Origin: an uncultured Acetobacteraceae bacterium
GTDB lineage: Bacteria; Pseudomonadota; Alphaproteobacteria; Acetobacterales; Acetobacteraceae
Length of the DNA stretch: 64,000 bases
Direction of reading: 5' to 3'
Assembly: GCA_937902425.1 (NCBI GenBank)
Contig: CALFNB010000539.1
Location: forward strand, 1 to 64,000
Below, one piece after another: positions 8,914-18,874 of this stretch. Positions within the stretch are counted from its first letter, which is position 1. Every line of letters begins with the position of its first letter. The notes below the pieces were generated by a model. It saw only the letters and a list, made by a program, of their open reading frames with translations. It was not told the origin of the DNA and did not search any database. The translations under genes and the position numbers were made by a program.

Positions 8914-9900
8914 CTATTTTATCGGTACATCCGGTTTCGCGCCGGGCGCCATTTTGATGTCCGCCAGCAACGACGTGATCGCGTCTCTGGCCGCTTGCGC
9001 TCGCAGTTCGCTTTCCAGTTTCGGACGCGCCTCATCGAACGTGGGCGTGGCGCGTTGCCGGCGTCCTTCGACGCGCAGAATAAAAAACCCGACGGCTGAA
9101 TTAACCGGGAACGACGACACTTGCCCAGGCCAGAGCTCGAACATGGCGGCACCGACCTCGGGAGAGATGGACTCGAGTGGCACGTAGCCGAGATCGCCAC
9201 CGTCGCTCGCGGTTGGGTCCTTGCTGAACTGGCGGGCGAGGTCGCCGAAATCGGCGCCATCCCGCACCTTGGCGATCAGCGCTTGTGCTTCGGCCTCGCT
9301 CGAAACCAGGATCACGCGGGCGCGCACCTCCGCCGGACCGGGCCTGCCGGCGATATCGCGATCGTATCGTGCGTGCAGCGCCGCATCGGTGACCGCCGCA
9401 TCTGACTTTTGGGTGAGCCACGCGTCGGCGAGGACTCGTTCGAACGCGACCTTACCTCGCAGAACAACGGCCGGATCTTTATCGAGGTGAAGTTTCTCGG
9501 CCTTCAGCACCATCACCTTCTGACGGATCATGATGTCCAGCGCGCGCCGAAACACCTCCGGCGGCCCCAGACTGGCGAAACTGACGGGCAACGTGCGTAC
9601 GACGCCGGCGACATCGCCCTGGGTGATTGGCATCGACTCGACCGTTACCACGACAGAGCCGGCGTTCCGGTCGAGGTGATTGGCGATGCTGGCCATTGCC
9701 GCGGCGGGATCGGACAGCAGCGATGAATTTCGCTTCGTGTCCGGTATCGGATCCGGCGATGAGGCCGCGCGCACCGGGTCGCGGAGCGCCAGCCCGTACA
9801 ATCCCAGTCCGAGCAATGCCGGCGCGACCGCCATGAGACGAGCGGCCTGGAGCCTGTCGCGAAGCGGCACCGTTCTGAAGGGCACCAGTCTGAACATCAT
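8914..9900 (-). CDS. Parvulin-type peptidyl-prolyl cis-trans isomerase (PpiC/SurA-like)
   Basis: DGADFGDLARQFSKDPTASDGGDLGYVPLESISPEVGAAMFELWPGQVS parvulin signature; N-terminal TM. Start chosen at 9900. Confidence 0.92.
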   Translation of the reverse strand: MMFRLVPFRTVPLRDRLQAARLMAVAPALLGLGLYGLALRDPVRAASSPDPIPDTKRNSSLLSDPAAAMASIANHLDRNAGSVVVTVESMPITQGDVAGVVRTLPVSFASLGPPEVFRRALDIMIRQKVMVLKAEKLHLDKDPAVVLRGKVAFERVLADAWLTQKSDAAVTDAALHARYDRDIAGRPGPAEVRARVILVSSEAEAQALIAKVRDGADFGDLARQFSKDPTASDGGDLGYVPLESISPEVGAAMFELWPGQVSSFPVNSAVGFFILRVEGRRQRATPTFDEARPKLESELRAQAARDAITSLLADIKMAPGAKPDVPIK

Positions 9901-9998
9901 CGTCTCGCCACTCCGCGGTCTGGCCGGTGCACAGGCCCGTGGCCCGATTGACCAAGGCCCGGGGCTTTCGCCGATGTAAGCAGGGCCGGAGTTCCGCC

Positions 9999-10058
9999 AA
10001 CGTTTCATTGGGCAACGTTTCATTGGGCATCGTTTCAATAGGCATCGGTTCGTTGGGC
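9999..10058. repeat. 15-bp tandem repeat, four copies
   Basis: aacgtttcattgggc x2, atcgtttcaataggc, atcggttcgttgggc, within the divergent intergenic region. Confidence 0.9.
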
Positions 10059-10262
10059 GCGGTATCGCGGCTTCCGGCCGTCGGTGCGGCTATCGCGGAC
10101 CGCGAGGTATCATCTCCGCCGGTCCGGACCTCAATTCGATACCCTGGGCCCCCGTCGTGGGCCCCCCTCGTGGATCGGTATCGTGGACCGGTTGCCAGGA
10201 CTGTTCGCCAGGGTGAAACTTCGCATTCGCACAATCGACCGCATGGCAACCGAGGACCCTTC

Positions 10263-11219
10263 ATGGCAACGCACCACATCGCCCCCACGCCGCGAACCGT
10301 TCGCTGGGGCACCTTCGATGCCGCCTACCCGGCTCTGCTCACCGTGAATTCCGGCGATACCGTCGTGCTGGAATGCGTCTCCGGTGCGCCCGAGGTGATG
10401 CCGCCTCCCGGCTCGGGCATGGCGATCCCACCGGCGTTGGCGGCGATCCACGCGTCGAACCTGCCCAGAGCCGGTGGTCACATCATCACCGGACCGGTCG
10501 GTGTGGCTGGCGCGGAACCCGGCGACATGCTGGAAGTCCGTATCGACAAGATCGAACTTGGCAATGACTGGGGCTATTGCGGTTTCCGCCCCCTGGCCGG
10601 CACGCTGCCGGAGGATTTCCCCGACCGTTTCCTGAGCCATATTCCGGTCGATCGGGAGCGTGGTACCTGCCGCTTGCCGTGGGGCACCGAACTGACGCTG
10701 GCGCCGTTTTTTGGCGTCATGGGCGTGGCGCCGCCGCCGCGCTACGGCACGATATCCACCATTCAGCCGCGTGAGCACGGCGGCAACCTGGACAACAAGG
10801 AACTGACCGCCGGTTCCATCTTGTATCTGCCGGTTTGGGCTCCCGGTGGCAATTTCTCCGCCGGCGACGGTCATGGCGTGCAGGGCGACGGCGAGGTCTG
10901 CATCAACGCGCTGGAAATCTGCCTGACCGGGACCTTCACCTTTGTTCTGCATAAGGGCGGCGGGGAACGCGCGCCGCTGCTCACCTACCCGCGCGCCGAG
11001 ACGCCGACCCACTTCGTCACCATGGGGATGAACGAGGACCTGGACCTCGCCATGAAGCAGGCCCTGCGGCAGATGATTTCGTTCATCACCGGCCGCACCA
11101 ATTTGTCGAAGGAGCAGGCCTATCAGTTTTGCTCGCTCGCGGTGGATTTCCACGTCACCCAGACCGTGAACGGGGAAAAGGGGGTGCATGGGATGCTGCG
11201 AAAGGGGCTGCTCTTCTAG
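10263..11219 (+). CDS. Acetamidase/formamidase family protein
   Basis: FmdA_AmdA motifs: PREHGGNLDNKELTAGSILYLPVWAPGGNFSAGDGHGVQGDGEVCINALE. ATG at 10263. Confidence 0.93.
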   Translation: MATHHIAPTPRTVRWGTFDAAYPALLTVNSGDTVVLECVSGAPEVMPPPGSGMAIPPALAAIHASNLPRAGGHIITGPVGVAGAEPGDMLEVRIDKIELGNDWGYCGFRPLAGTLPEDFPDRFLSHIPVDRERGTCRLPWGTELTLAPFFGVMGVAPPPRYGTISTIQPREHGGNLDNKELTAGSILYLPVWAPGGNFSAGDGHGVQGDGEVCINALEICLTGTFTFVLHKGGGERAPLLTYPRAETPTHFVTMGMNEDLDLAMKQALRQMISFITGRTNLSKEQAYQFCSLAVDFHVTQTVNGEKGVHGMLRKGLLF

Positions 11220-11339
11220 ATTTTGTGGTCGGGGACTCGGTTGTCCACAACTTTTTGTGGGACCGTGCCATTCTCCCATTGAGGCCAGCCCGGGGTCGCG
11301 ATACTGTATTTTGTGTCCAAACCGGAGGGGGGTCACAAG

Positions 11340-11945
11340 ATGGAGTGGAGCGACGATATCATCGGCCAGTTACGCGGGCTCTGGGCGGAGGGTCATTCCA
11401 CCGCCGAAATTGGGCGGCGCCTGGGTGTGACGAAGAACGCCATCGTCGGCAAGGCACACAGGCTTGACCTGTCGGCGCGTCCGTCGCCCATTCGCCGCGA
11501 TCCGGACGCCATGCCGGTGCGTCGCGCCGTCTTGCGCCGGGTTGAGGGGCCGACCTTGCCGCCGCTTCCGAGTACGGTCGCGGAGGCTGATTGTGGGCTG
11601 CCGGGGTTTGCCCAGGCGGTCACGGTCCAGGGACATCCAGATACTGTGGTGGCACCGGTCCCGCCGCGGCCACCGGTGATGGCCAGGCCGATCGTCGCCC
11701 CACCTCCGATGCCTCGGCCCGTGGTGCTGGCGCCGCGGCCGGCCGCCGCTCCGCCGCCCAGACCGGTCGCGGTGGCGCCGAGACCTTATGGGCGGATTGT
11801 CACTTGCTGTTGGCCGATCGGCGAGCCGGGCACCCGCGAATTTCATTTTTGCGATGTGCCGTCCGAGCCGGGCCGGCCGTATTGCGAGGATCACGTGAAG
11901 GTCGCCTACGTGAAGATCCGCGACCGCCGCGAGGACGCCGCCTGA
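11340..11945 (+). CDS. gcrA: GcrA family cell cycle regulator
   Basis: MEWSDDIIGQLRGLWAEGHSTAEIGRRLGVTKNAIVGKAHRLDLSARPSPI N-terminus and CCWPIGEPGTREFHFC...YCEDHVKVAY C-terminus. Confidence 0.95.
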   Translation: MEWSDDIIGQLRGLWAEGHSTAEIGRRLGVTKNAIVGKAHRLDLSARPSPIRRDPDAMPVRRAVLRRVEGPTLPPLPSTVAEADCGLPGFAQAVTVQGHPDTVVAPVPPRPPVMARPIVAPPPMPRPVVLAPRPAAAPPPRPVAVAPRPYGRIVTCCWPIGEPGTREFHFCDVPSEPGRPYCEDHVKVAYVKIRDRREDAA

Positions 11946-11971
11946 GGGTTTCGATCGGCTGGGATGGCACA

Positions 11972-12145
11972 GGCGCCGGGGTTTCACCCCGGACCCCGAC
12001 CAAGGGGCGCCGGCCCTTGGAACCATTAATTTGGTTGGCCCTCCTCAGAGAACCAACCAATGGACAGATTTCAAAGGGCCTCGCCCTTTGACGGAGGTCC
12101 AGGAGGCAGCGCCTCCTGGCGGGTTCAAGGGGGGCGCCCTTGCAC
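11972..12145. repeat. Composite palindromic intergenic repeat, long version
   Basis: gcgccggggtttcaccccggaccccgaccaaggggc, ttggttgg-n14-ccaaccaa (12031-12060), caaagggcctcgccctttg, ccaggaggcagcgcctcctgg, then gcgggttcaagg. Start and end match the 754-812 element. Confidence 0.75.
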
Positions 12146-12286
12146 TTGTCCTACCCCAGACGATCGAATCCTTTGACAGTCGCCAGCCGCGAGCGTAAGC
12201 GACGCCGCCCGATCCAGGGTGGTCGCTGGCGAGGTGGTGCGTGACATGATGAACGTAACGGTTCGGCGCCGGTCGCGAGGCCTGGC

Positions 12287-14179
12287 TTGAGCGCCACCGG
12301 AATCGAAGCGTCTTCGAAACATTCTGCATCCTCGGCGGGCCGGTGGCTCGGTGTTCTTGGCGTCGTATATGGCGACATCGGCACCAGCCCACTTTATGCA
12401 CTCAAATCGAGCATGCAGGTGTTCGAAGGCGTCCCCACCGGCGAAGTTGAAATCCTCGGCATCCTGTCGCTGTTCTTCTGGTCTCTGGTGCTCATCGTCA
12501 CGGTGAAATACGTGATGCTGATAATGCGCGCCGACAATCACGGCGAGGGAGGCATCCTCGCGCTGATGGCCCTGGCCCAGAGGGTCGCGGTCAACACGTC
12601 GATGCGCAACACGCTCGCGATGGTGGGCATCGTCGGCGCGTGCCTGTTCTTTGGCGATGGCATCATCACTCCGGCGATCTCGGTGCTGTCCGCCGTGGAA
12701 GGGTTGGAGGTGGCGGCGCCCACGCTGAAACAATACGTGCTGCCGATCAGCGTCGGCGTGATCATCGCGCTGTTCGCGATGCAGTATCGCGGCACCCACA
12801 GCGTTGGCCGCGTGTTCGGACCGGTCATGGCGGTGTGGTTCGTTGCCCTCGCGGTCCTGGGTATTGGCCAGATTGTCCACCGCCCGGATGTGCTGCTGGC
12901 GATATCGCCATGGCACGCGGTCAAGCTCTGCCTGGTTTACAAATATCTCGCCTTCGTCGTGCTCGGCGCCGTCGTGCTGTGCGTCACCGGGGCCGAGGCG
13001 CTGTATGCCGACATGGGTCATTTTGGTCCGCTACCGATCAGGCAAAGCTGGCTGTTTATCGTATTGCCCAGTCTGGTGCTGTGCTATTTTGGCCAGGGGG
13101 CGCTGCTGCTGCGCGATCCGGCGGCGGTGGAAAACCCCTTCTTCCTCATGGCGCCGGAATGGAGCCGGCTGGCACTGGTCATTCTGGCGACCGCCGCCAC
13201 GGTGATCGCGAGCCAGGCGGTGATCTCGGGCGCCTACTCGGCGACGCGGCAATGCATGCAGCTTGGCTTCCTGCCGCGGCTCACCGTGCGGCACACTTCG
13301 AACACCGAGGAAGGCCAGATCTACGTCCCGCAGGTTAACTCGGCGCTGTTGATCGGGGTGGTGGCGCTGGTGGTATTGTTCAAGACCTCGGACAATCTTG
13401 CTTCGGCGTACGGCATCGCGGTAACGGGTACGTTCCTTTGCACGGCGGTGCTGGCGATGGTGGTGTTTCGCCGCCAGTTCCATTGGTCGCGGACGAGCTC
13501 GGTCGCGGTGTTTGGCACGCTGTTCATGATCGATGGCGTGTTCTTCGCGGCGAACACGTTGAAGGTGGTCGAGGGCGGTTGGGTGCCGCTGATCCTCGGC
13601 ATCATGCTGATCGCGCTGATGACCTCCTGGAAACGCGGCCGCGATTTGTTGCTGGCGCGCTGGCGTCAGGACAGCATGCCGATCGCGCCGTTCCTCGCCC
13701 GTCTGCCGCAATCGCGCAGTATCATTCGCGTGCCGGGCCTGGCAGTATTCCTGACCGGCAACCAGGATTACGTGCCCACTTCGCTGCTGCACAACCTGAA
13801 GCACAACAAGGTGCTGCACGAGAAAGTGATGTTCGTGACGGTGCAGACCTCCGACAGCCCGGAAGTGCCCGCGAACGAACGCGCGACGGTCGAGGAACTC
13901 GCGCCCGGCATCCACCGCGTGATGCTGCGCTACGGCTTCATGGAAAGCCCCAACATTCCCCGCGCGTTGGAGGACCTGGGTCCCGAGAGCGGGTTCGACG
14001 CGATGCAGGCGAGTTACTTCCTCGGGCGCGAGGTGCTGGTGCCGGGAATGGCGCCGAACCTGTCGTGGTGGCGGCGCTGGCTGTTCCTTTGGCTGGCCCG
14101 GAACGCGGTCCCCGCGACCGAGTTCTTCCGCATCCCCAGCGATCGCGTCGTCGAACTGGGCGTGCGCATCGCCATCTGA
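12287..14179 (+). CDS. kup: Potassium transporter Kup
   Basis: 630 aa; [77 protein letters not shown]. Confidence 0.97.
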   Translation: MSATGIEASSKHSASSAGRWLGVLGVVYGDIGTSPLYALKSSMQVFEGVPTGEVEILGILSLFFWSLVLIVTVKYVMLIMRADNHGEGGILALMALAQRVAVNTSMRNTLAMVGIVGACLFFGDGIITPAISVLSAVEGLEVAAPTLKQYVLPISVGVIIALFAMQYRGTHSVGRVFGPVMAVWFVALAVLGIGQIVHRPDVLLAISPWHAVKLCLVYKYLAFVVLGAVVLCVTGAEALYADMGHFGPLPIRQSWLFIVLPSLVLCYFGQGALLLRDPAAVENPFFLMAPEWSRLALVILATAATVIASQAVISGAYSATRQCMQLGFLPRLTVRHTSNTEEGQIYVPQVNSALLIGVVALVVLFKTSDNLASAYGIAVTGTFLCTAVLAMVVFRRQFHWSRTSSVAVFGTLFMIDGVFFAANTLKVVEGGWVPLILGIMLIALMTSWKRGRDLLLARWRQDSMPIAPFLARLPQSRSIIRVPGLAVFLTGNQDYVPTSLLHNLKHNKVLHEKVMFVTVQTSDSPEVPANERATVEELAPGIHRVMLRYGFMESPNIPRALEDLGPESGFDAMQASYFLGREVLVPGMAPNLSWWRRWLFLWLARNAVPATEFFRIPSDRVVELGVRIAI

Positions 14180-14257
14180 GCCGATTTGTCTCTGGGCCTT
14201 GTTTCGGCGCTCAACGGACGATAGCTTCCGGCCAAACACAATTCGGGGAGAGTGATC

Positions 14258-15205
14258 ATGGCGGTTATCAAGGTGCGCGACCTCGCCTACGGCCGGCTCC
14301 GGTCGCCCGATCTGGATGCGCAGGAAGCGTTCCTGAGCGCATTTGGCATGGTGCGAGCGGCGCGCACGCCGACGGCGCTCTACATGCGCGGCACCGATCC
14401 CGTCCACCACATCCATGTCACCGAAAAGGGCGATCCCGGTTTCATCGGTTTCGCCTGGGCCGCCGCCAGCGAGGACGATCTCAAAGCGATCGCGAAGTTT
14501 CCCGGTGCGTCGGGCATTGAGACCATCGACGAACCTGGCGGCGGCAAGCGCGTCCGTCTGACCGAGCCGAACGGCTACACGATCGAGATCGTGCATGGCA
14601 TCGAGACCGTGCAACCGATCCAGGTCGCCCGGCAGGCGATCAATTCCGCCGCCGCGCCGCTCAATCGCGCCGGTGAGGTCATTCGATTCCCCGAAGGCCC
14701 GTCCACGGTGAAACGCATTGGCCACGCCGTACTGGGCTCCCCGAAAAATCAGGAAACCGTTCGTTGGTTCCGCGAAACTTTAGGGCTCGTCGGATCGGAC
14801 GACGTCTACGCGGGCGAAAAGGAAAACATCATCGGCCAGTTCAGCCGGGTCGACGCGGGTGACGAATACGTCGATCACCACGCGTTCTTCTGCATGCGGA
14901 ATACCCGCGCCGGCCTCAACCATTTCTCGTTCGAGGTGCAGGATATCGACGATGTGTTCATGGGCCACGAATATCTGAACGGCCTTGGCAAATATGAACA
15001 TATGTGGGGCATCGGCCGTCACCTGCTCGGTAGTCAGGTTTACGACTACTGGGCTGATCCGTGGGGCCGTGTCCACGAGCATTGGGCCGACACCGACCGG
15101 CTGAACATTCACAACGGCGGCAATCTCGTTTCGGCGGAGGAAGGGCTCCGTTCGCAATGGGGCACGCGCCCGCCGGAGAAGTTCCTCGGCCACGTCAGTC
15201 CATAG
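14258..15205 (+). CDS. VOC family extradiol-type dioxygenase (2,3-dihydroxybiphenyl/catechol 2,3-dioxygenase-like)
   Basis: Two VOC modules with DPVHHIHVTEKGDPG, RIGHAVLGSPK, GLNHFSFEVQDIDDVFMGHEYL, WADPWGRVHEHWADTDRLN. Confidence 0.85.
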   Translation: MAVIKVRDLAYGRLRSPDLDAQEAFLSAFGMVRAARTPTALYMRGTDPVHHIHVTEKGDPGFIGFAWAAASEDDLKAIAKFPGASGIETIDEPGGGKRVRLTEPNGYTIEIVHGIETVQPIQVARQAINSAAAPLNRAGEVIRFPEGPSTVKRIGHAVLGSPKNQETVRWFRETLGLVGSDDVYAGEKENIIGQFSRVDAGDEYVDHHAFFCMRNTRAGLNHFSFEVQDIDDVFMGHEYLNGLGKYEHMWGIGRHLLGSQVYDYWADPWGRVHEHWADTDRLNIHNGGNLVSAEEGLRSQWGTRPPEKFLGHVSP

Positions 15206-15214
15206 GGGGCCCTG

Positions 15215-15661
15215 ATGCAAAGCCTCGGGACGGCGCCCGGCTTCCACCACGTCGCGATCCGCGCGGTGGATTTCGACGAAACGATCCGCTTCTATTCCGA
15301 AGGCCTCGGGTTCCGGGTGCATTACCGATTTTCGGTACCCGAGCGGATCGACCGCGCGGCGTTCCTGGATGCCGGCGATGGGCGGTTCATCGAAGTGTTC
15401 GGCGACGGCTCGACCGTTCAGTCGGAGGGACGCCGCCGTTTCCCGAACGAAGATCGGACCGAGGGAGCGGTGCTGCATTTCTGCCTGCGCGTGGCGGATG
15501 TGGCGGCATCCTATGCCAAGGCGCTGGCCGCCGGCGCGCAGTCGCGCGTCGCACCCAGGACGGGACAGTTGGGTACGGATCCGCTGGTCGAGGTGAGGAT
15601 CGCTTTCGTTACCGGACCGAACGGCGAGGTGATCGAGTTTCTGTGCAGCGAACAGCTTTAA
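15215..15661 (+). CDS. VOC family (glyoxalase-like) protein
   Basis: GFHHVAIRAVDFDETIRFYSEGLGFRV ... GDGRFIEVFG ... FVTGPNGEVIEFL. Confidence 0.88.
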   Translation: MQSLGTAPGFHHVAIRAVDFDETIRFYSEGLGFRVHYRFSVPERIDRAAFLDAGDGRFIEVFGDGSTVQSEGRRRFPNEDRTEGAVLHFCLRVADVAASYAKALAAGAQSRVAPRTGQLGTDPLVEVRIAFVTGPNGEVIEFLCSEQL

Positions 15662-15746
15662 GGAACCGCACCCGGCGACGCCGGACCGCTACCTGGGAGA
15701 GGGCCAGGCACCAACCCAAAGGCGCCCGCCAAAACAAGGACGTTCC

Positions 15747-17030
15747 ATGACCGGGTCGGTCCACGCGACAGAACTCCTGCTGTTCTTCGTCCTGCTGCAA
15801 TTGATCGTCATGATCGGTGTGGCGCGGCTGTTCAACAGCCTGGCGCGTCACCTCGGCCAGCCTGGTGTGATCGGCGAAATCGTCGCTGGTCTGGCGCTCG
15901 GCCCATCGCTGTTCGGACACCTCTTCCCGGACATGGCCACCATGCTGTTCGGCCGCGCGGCGAGCACGCCGATTGTCATAATCAGCCAGATCGGCCTCAT
16001 TCTGCTGATGTTTCAGATTGGCACCGACTTTGCCTTCAGCCATCTGCGATCCGGCCAACATCGCGCCACGACGATGTGGGTGGGCCTTGCCTCGGTGACG
16101 GCGCCGCTCATCCTTGGTATTTTGTTCGGCTGGTTTTCCGCTGACGCGCTGGCCCCCGGCATCGACAAGTGGGTCTATACGTTGTTCTGCGGCGTCGCTG
16201 TCGCCATCACGGCGATGCCCGTTCTCGGGCGTATCCTGGGGGATTTTGGCCTCACCCGCGACGTCGTCGGCGTTATCGCGATCTCCGCCGCGGCGATCAA
16301 CGACGTGGCGGGCTGGATGCTGCTCGCCTGCGTCTCGGCTTACGCGACCGCGCATTTCTCGGGCGGATTCGTGCTCTGGAGAATGGGTGCCTTATTGGCG
16401 GGCGCCGCGGTGCTGTGGTTCGTCTTGCGACCGCTGGTCGACTGGCTGATGCGGATGTTTCCGGTGACCGACGAGAGGATGGCTCCAGGCCTGATGGCGA
16501 TCGTGCTGTGCCTGACTTTCGCGCTTGGTATTTGCACCAACGCGATTGGCATCCTCACGATCTTCGGAGGCTTCGCAGCCGGTCTGCTGTTTCACCGACA
16601 CGCGTCTTTCGTTGAAGCGTGGCGGCGCCAGGTCGGGCAATTCGTGCTGGTATTTTTCCTGCCGGTGTTCTTCACCTTCACGGGTTTGCGCACGAACATA
16701 CTCGGCCTGACGTCGGCGGCGGATCTTGGCTGGCTCAGCCTCGTGCTTGTGCTGTCCGTCGTTGGCAAGATCGTGCCGGTCTACATCGCCGGCCGGATTT
16801 CCGGGTTCGACCATTGGCAATCGGCCGTGCTGGGATCGCTGATGAACACGCGCGGGTTGCTTGAGCTCGTCGTGCTCAATGTCGGCTACGATCTGGGGTT
16901 TGTCCCGCAAAAGACCTTCACCATGCTGGTGATCATGGCGGTGGCGACGACGGTCATGACGGGCCCGCTGTTGCGAGTCCTGCTGCCGCGTATCGGTCAT
17001 GTAATGAACGAACGGGTGCCAGCCTTGTAG
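15747..17030 (+). CDS. Cation:proton antiporter (CPA2/Kef-type)
   Basis: About 12 hydrophobic segments; LGQPGVIGEIVAGLALGPSLFG, NDVAGWMLLA, NTRGLLELVVLNVGYDLG. Confidence 0.92.
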   Translation: MTGSVHATELLLFFVLLQLIVMIGVARLFNSLARHLGQPGVIGEIVAGLALGPSLFGHLFPDMATMLFGRAASTPIVIISQIGLILLMFQIGTDFAFSHLRSGQHRATTMWVGLASVTAPLILGILFGWFSADALAPGIDKWVYTLFCGVAVAITAMPVLGRILGDFGLTRDVVGVIAISAAAINDVAGWMLLACVSAYATAHFSGGFVLWRMGALLAGAAVLWFVLRPLVDWLMRMFPVTDERMAPGLMAIVLCLTFALGICTNAIGILTIFGGFAAGLLFHRHASFVEAWRRQVGQFVLVFFLPVFFTFTGLRTNILGLTSAADLGWLSLVLVLSVVGKIVPVYIAGRISGFDHWQSAVLGSLMNTRGLLELVVLNVGYDLGFVPQKTFTMLVIMAVATTVMTGPLLRVLLPRIGHVMNERVPAL

Positions 17031-17126
17031 GCGACGACAGACCGGCTGCATTCGCGACGTTCGCGCCACGTGAGCTTGCCCCAGGCCGCAACCCTTGCTC
17101 CAATCCCGCCGCCAGCCCAGGAGGAA

Positions 17127-18872
17127 ATGAAAATGGCCGTGGAACGGATGCTGACCGAGGCCGAGCCCGCCGCCGAACTCGTCGGCCGCGTGCTGCACGA
17201 GGCGGGGATCGAATATGTGTTCGGGATTTCCGGCGGACACACCGGCCGTATCGTTTCGGGCCTGAGCAAGTATCAGAACTCCGTGAAAATGATGATGGTG
17301 CGCGAGGAATCGCTCGCCGGCGTGATGGCCGAAGTTTACGGCCGCCTGACCCGGCGTCCCGGGGTGCTGATCGGGCAGGGGCCATGGGTGCTTGGCAATG
17401 GACTGATCGGCACGATGGAGGCGTATCTGTCCAGCTCGCCCATGCTGCTGCTGACCGATTTCTCCGACGCCACCGGGTTCCATCTGCACGCGCCGTATCA
17501 ACAGGCGACCGGGGATTATGGCAGTTGGGACGCGCGGCGGGCGTACAGCGGCGTTACCAAGCAGGTGATGCAGGCGCACGATCCGGTTGCCGCGGTGCAG
17601 GCGACCCAACTGGCGATCAAGCACGCGATGGCCGGCCAGCCCGGCCCGGTGGTGGTGCTGTTCGCGCAGGATTCGCTCAGCGGTAACGTGGAGCCGGACT
17701 CGCGGCCGGTGTTGTATCCGACCCGGTTTTATTTGCCGCCGATGCCGCCGCCGGCCGATGCCGCTGCCGTCGAGGCCGCCGCCGAGGCGCTGCTGGCGGC
17801 GAAAAAGCCAGTGATTATCGCCGGCAACGGGGTGCGGATCGCTCAGGCTTATGACGTGTTGCACGCGCTGGCCGAGGCGGCGGGCCTGCCGGTGTGCACC
17901 ACCGCCGCGGGGAAAGGCACCTTCCCCGAAATTCATCCGCTCGCGCTTGGCGTGTTCGGCACCTTCGGCACGCCGGCCGCGAACGCCTGCCTCGCCGAGG
18001 CCGACCTGATCCTGGCCATCGGCACCAAGCTCGGGCCGAGCGATACGGCATGGGAGAACAAGGATCTGCTCGACCCGACCCGGCAGACGTTCATTCAGAT
18101 CGATGTCGAGCCGAAGAACGCGTCGTGGAATTTCCCGGCCGAGCACGTCCTGATCGGCGACGCCACGATCGTGCTGCGCCAATTGCTGCGCGCGGTGGAA
18201 CCCAAAGCGACCGGCCGGCGCGCGGTGGGTGTAGCGCGGGTCGCGGCCTGGCGGGCGGAAAAAGGTTACTTCGACGACCCGAAATACCAGTCCGATGAGG
18301 CGCCTCTGCTGCCACAGCGAGTCATCGGCGAAATCGCCAAAGCCTTGCCGCCCGAAGGGATCGTCACCTGCGATGCCGGTGAGAATCGCATTCTGATGAC
18401 GCACTACTATCAGACGAAGAAAGCCGGCGGCTTCCTGCAGGCCGCTGGCTCCGGGCCGATGGGGTTCGCCATTCCCGCGGCGCTCGCCGCCAAACTGGTC
18501 AATCCGAACAGCCCGGTCGTCGCGGTCTGCGGCGATGGCGGCTTCGCCATGACCATGAACGGCCTGATGAGCGCGATCGAACATGACATTCCGATCGTCG
18601 TCGTTGTATTCGACAATAACGCGCTTGGCTGGGTTTATCATGGCTCCGGATCGTTCGCCGCCGAGTTCAAGGATTTCGACCTCTCGGCCATCGCCCGCGC
18701 GATGGGCTGCGAGGGCGAGCGCGTGACCGAACCCGCGCAACTCGCGCCCGCGCTGAAACGCGCGATCGCCGCGCGCGTGCCAACCGTGATCGACGTGCGT
18801 ACTTCGATGTCGGTCAGTTTCGCGGACATCACCTCGCCGCTGGCGGTCGCGGCCTCACCGAGGCGGCGCTGA
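17127..18872 (+). CDS. Thiamine-pyrophosphate-dependent enzyme (acetolactate synthase/decarboxylase-like)
   Basis: Three-domain TPP enzyme. C-terminal TPP-Mg motif GDGGFAMTMNGLMSAIEHDIPIVVVVFDNN; central KKPVIIAGNGVRIAQA; VREESLAGVMAEVYGRLT. Confidence 0.9.
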   Translation: MKMAVERMLTEAEPAAELVGRVLHEAGIEYVFGISGGHTGRIVSGLSKYQNSVKMMMVREESLAGVMAEVYGRLTRRPGVLIGQGPWVLGNGLIGTMEAYLSSSPMLLLTDFSDATGFHLHAPYQQATGDYGSWDARRAYSGVTKQVMQAHDPVAAVQATQLAIKHAMAGQPGPVVVLFAQDSLSGNVEPDSRPVLYPTRFYLPPMPPPADAAAVEAAAEALLAAKKPVIIAGNGVRIAQAYDVLHALAEAAGLPVCTTAAGKGTFPEIHPLALGVFGTFGTPAANACLAEADLILAIGTKLGPSDTAWENKDLLDPTRQTFIQIDVEPKNASWNFPAEHVLIGDATIVLRQLLRAVEPKATGRRAVGVARVAAWRAEKGYFDDPKYQSDEAPLLPQRVIGEIAKALPPEGIVTCDAGENRILMTHYYQTKKAGGFLQAAGSGPMGFAIPAALAAKLVNPNSPVVAVCGDGGFAMTMNGLMSAIEHDIPIVVVVFDNNALGWVYHGSGSFAAEFKDFDLSAIARAMGCEGERVTEPAQLAPALKRAIAARVPTVIDVRTSMSVSFADITSPLAVAASPRRR

Positions 18873-18874
18873 GC

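Noticed and set aside
9999-10058. Tandem repeats considered as a CRISPR array
   Set aside because: Units are contiguous with no spacers and there are no cas genes; the same holds for 6287-6340.
13031-14725. 564-aa minus-strand ORF antisense to kup
   Set aside because: Low-complexity Arg/His-rich composition with no family motif; kup is unambiguous on the other strand.
16392-18740. 782-aa minus-strand ORF opposite the antiporter and TPP-enzyme genes
   Set aside because: His/Arg/Gly/Asp-rich shadow translation of high-GC coding DNA. The plus strand carries two well-recognised proteins.
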